Shown here in pieces: positions 13,521-14,610 of a stretch of DNA of 14,610 nucleotides. How positions within the stretch are numbered: position 1 is the stretch's first letter; every line of letters begins with the position of its first letter. Under the pieces are notes generated by a model. It did no database searches. It was given only the letters and a program-made list of their open reading frames with translations, and was not told the DNA's origin. The translations under genes were made by a program, and so were the position numbers. Origin of the DNA: Acetobacteraceae bacterium (lineage in GTDB: Bacteria; Pseudomonadota; Alphaproteobacteria; Acetobacterales; Acetobacteraceae); NCBI GenBank assembly GCA_030044345.1, contig JASHVY010000025.1:1-14610 (forward strand). Reading direction: 5' to 3'.

Positions 13521-14610
13521 ACGTGGTGAGCCTTGCCAAGGAGAAGGCCGGGAAGAGCATCGCCGAAGCGCGCGTGGATTTCCCCATTCTCACCGAAAAG
13601 GTTCATGGAAGGAAGCTGATCTATCTCGACAGCGCCGCCTCCGCGCAGAAGCCGCGCCCGGTGATCGCGGCGATGGTCGAGACGATGGAGCGGCAATACG
13701 CGAATGTTCATCGCGGCCTCCATTGGATGAGCGAGCGCACGACCGAGGCCTATGAGGAAGCGCGGACGGCGGCGGCGCGGCTGCTCAATGCGCGCGAGCG
13801 CGAGGAGATCGTCTTCGTGCGCAACAGCACCGAGGCGACCAACCTGGTGGCGCATTCCTACGGGCGCGGCGTGCTGCGGCCGGGCCAGGCGGTGCTGATC
13901 TCCGAGATGGAGCATCATTCCAACATCGTGCCCTGGCAGCTCCTGCGCGACGCGCACGGGATCGAGCTGCGCGTGGCGCCGGTGACCGATGCCGGCGAGC
14001 TCGATTTTGCCGCCTTCGAGCGGCTGCTCGCGGACGGCAAGGTGGCGCTGGTCGCGATCACCCATATGTCCAACGTATTGGGGACGGTGACGCCGGCCGA
14101 GCGGATCGCCCGCATCGCCCATGCGGCCGGCGCGAAAGTGCTGTTCGACGGCTCGCAGGCGATCGTTCACCGCGCGGTTGATGTGCAGGCTCTGGATGCC
14201 GATTTCTATGTCTTCACCGGGCATAAGCTCTATGGGCCGACGGGGATCGGGGTGCTTTGGGCGCGGCGCGAATTGCTGGAACGGATGCCGCCCTTCCTCG
14301 GCGGCGGAGAGATGATCTCCGAGGTGACGTTCGAGCGCTCGCGCTGGGCCGCCGTGCCGCACAAGTTCGAGGCGGGGACGCCGGCGATCATCGAGGCGAT
14401 CGGGCTCGGCGCGGCGATCCGCTATGTCGAGGAGATCGGGTATCCCGCCATCGCGGCGCATGAAGCGGCACTCACCGAGCATGCGCTGGCGCGCGTCGGG
14501 AGCCTGGAGGGGGTGCGGGTGATCGGGCAGGCGCAGGACCGGGGCGGGGTGGTTTCCTTCACGCTCGACCGCGCGCATGCGCATGACGTGGCGACATTGC
14601 TCGATCGCTC
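13517..14610 (+). CDS. sufS: Cysteine desulfurase SufS, 3' end beyond the window
   Basis: The first 364 codons of a class V aminotransferase-fold, PLP-dependent cysteine desulfurase that takes sulfur from cysteine for SufBCD. Visible are IYLDSAASAQKP (35-46), YANVHRGLHWMS (61-72), NSTEATNLVA, the PLP-stacking histidine pair in EMEHHSNIVPWQ (130-141), Asp211 and Gln214 in LFDGSQAIVH, and the Schiff-base Lys237 in FTGHKLYGPTGIG. FLGGGEMI and FEAGTP are also family blocks. The spacing and the N-terminal VDFPIL fit group II (SufS) rather than IscS/NifS. The sequence ends at LLDR, just before the region where the catalytic cysteine (E. coli Cys364) is expected, so that residue cannot be checked. 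The start overlaps the sufD stop by ATGA. A normal SufS is about 400-415 residues, so about 40-50 are missing to the right. Confidence 0.96.
   Translation, partial: MNVVSLAKEKAGKSIAEARVDFPILTEKVHGRKLIYLDSAASAQKPRPVIAAMVETMERQYANVHRGLHWMSERTTEAYEEARTAAARLLNAREREEIVFVRNSTEATNLVAHSYGRGVLRPGQAVLISEMEHHSNIVPWQLLRDAHGIELRVAPVTDAGELDFAAFERLLADGKVALVAITHMSNVLGTVTPAERIARIAHAAGAKVLFDGSQAIVHRAVDVQALDADFYVFTGHKLYGPTGIGVLWARRELLERMPPFLGGGEMISEVTFERSRWAAVPHKFEAGTPAIIEAIGLGAAIRYVEEIGYPAIAAHEAALTEHALARVGSLEGVRVIGQAQDRGGVVSFTLDRAHAHDVATLLDR

Overview
The window is GC-rich DNA from a bacterial chromosome, densely packed with genes that mostly overlap or abut. Protein families, the Rrf2-led suf operon and the codon bias suggest an alphaproteobacterium. 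An Acetobacteraceae/Rhodospirillales-type organism is my best guess, but the genus cannot be fixed by eye. I found no mobile elements, CRISPR arrays, tRNA or rRNA.

Layout. (1) Positions 1-4067, minus strand: an operon for a hydrogenase-4-like (Hyf / energy-converting) membrane complex. It begins with a very small XRE-type DNA-binding protein and continues with hyfB, hyfC, hyfE and the start of hyfF, which runs off the left edge. All junctions are stop/start overlaps except a 2-nt gap between hyfC and hyfE. No hyfD lies between hyfC and hyfE. The catalytic subunits would lie beyond the left edge, so the sequence cannot say whether this is a true hydrogenase or a hydrogenase-related complex without NiFe. 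(2) Positions 4068-4175: a 108-bp gap with a candidate, nearly leaderless promoter for the Hyf operon. An inverted repeat sits between its -35-like and -10-like elements. (3) Positions 4176-9312, minus strand: a five-gene catabolic-looking cluster transcribed in the order alpha/beta hydrolase, acyl-CoA synthetase (oxalyl-CoA synthetase/Pcs60-like), ketopantoate-reductase-family protein, glutathione S-transferase, and SDR of the (3R)-hydroxyacyl-CoA dehydrogenase (MFE-2) type. The substrate is unknown. (4) Positions 9313-9512: the divergent control region, holding a 17-bp palindrome inside an IscR type-1-like site and a perfect 9-bp-stem hairpin. (5) Positions 9513-14610, plus strand: the SUF iron-sulfur assembly operon: Rrf2 regulator, sufB, sufC, sufD and sufS, the last cut by the right edge before its active-site cysteine.

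How it works together. The SUF operon builds Fe-S clusters: SufS supplies sulfur, SufBCD is the scaffold/ATPase, and the Rrf2 protein with three conserved cysteines probably senses cluster status and controls the operon. The five-gene cluster probably hydrolyses an ester or similar bond, activates the acid to a CoA thioester and oxidises a hydroxyacyl-CoA. The Hyf-like complex would couple an electron-transfer reaction to proton or sodium movement across the inner membrane. No single exotic system is evident. The least-explained parts are the translationally coupled XRE protein heading the Hyf operon, the five-gene cluster of unknown substrate, and two short tandem duplications that sit exactly across stop codons in that cluster.
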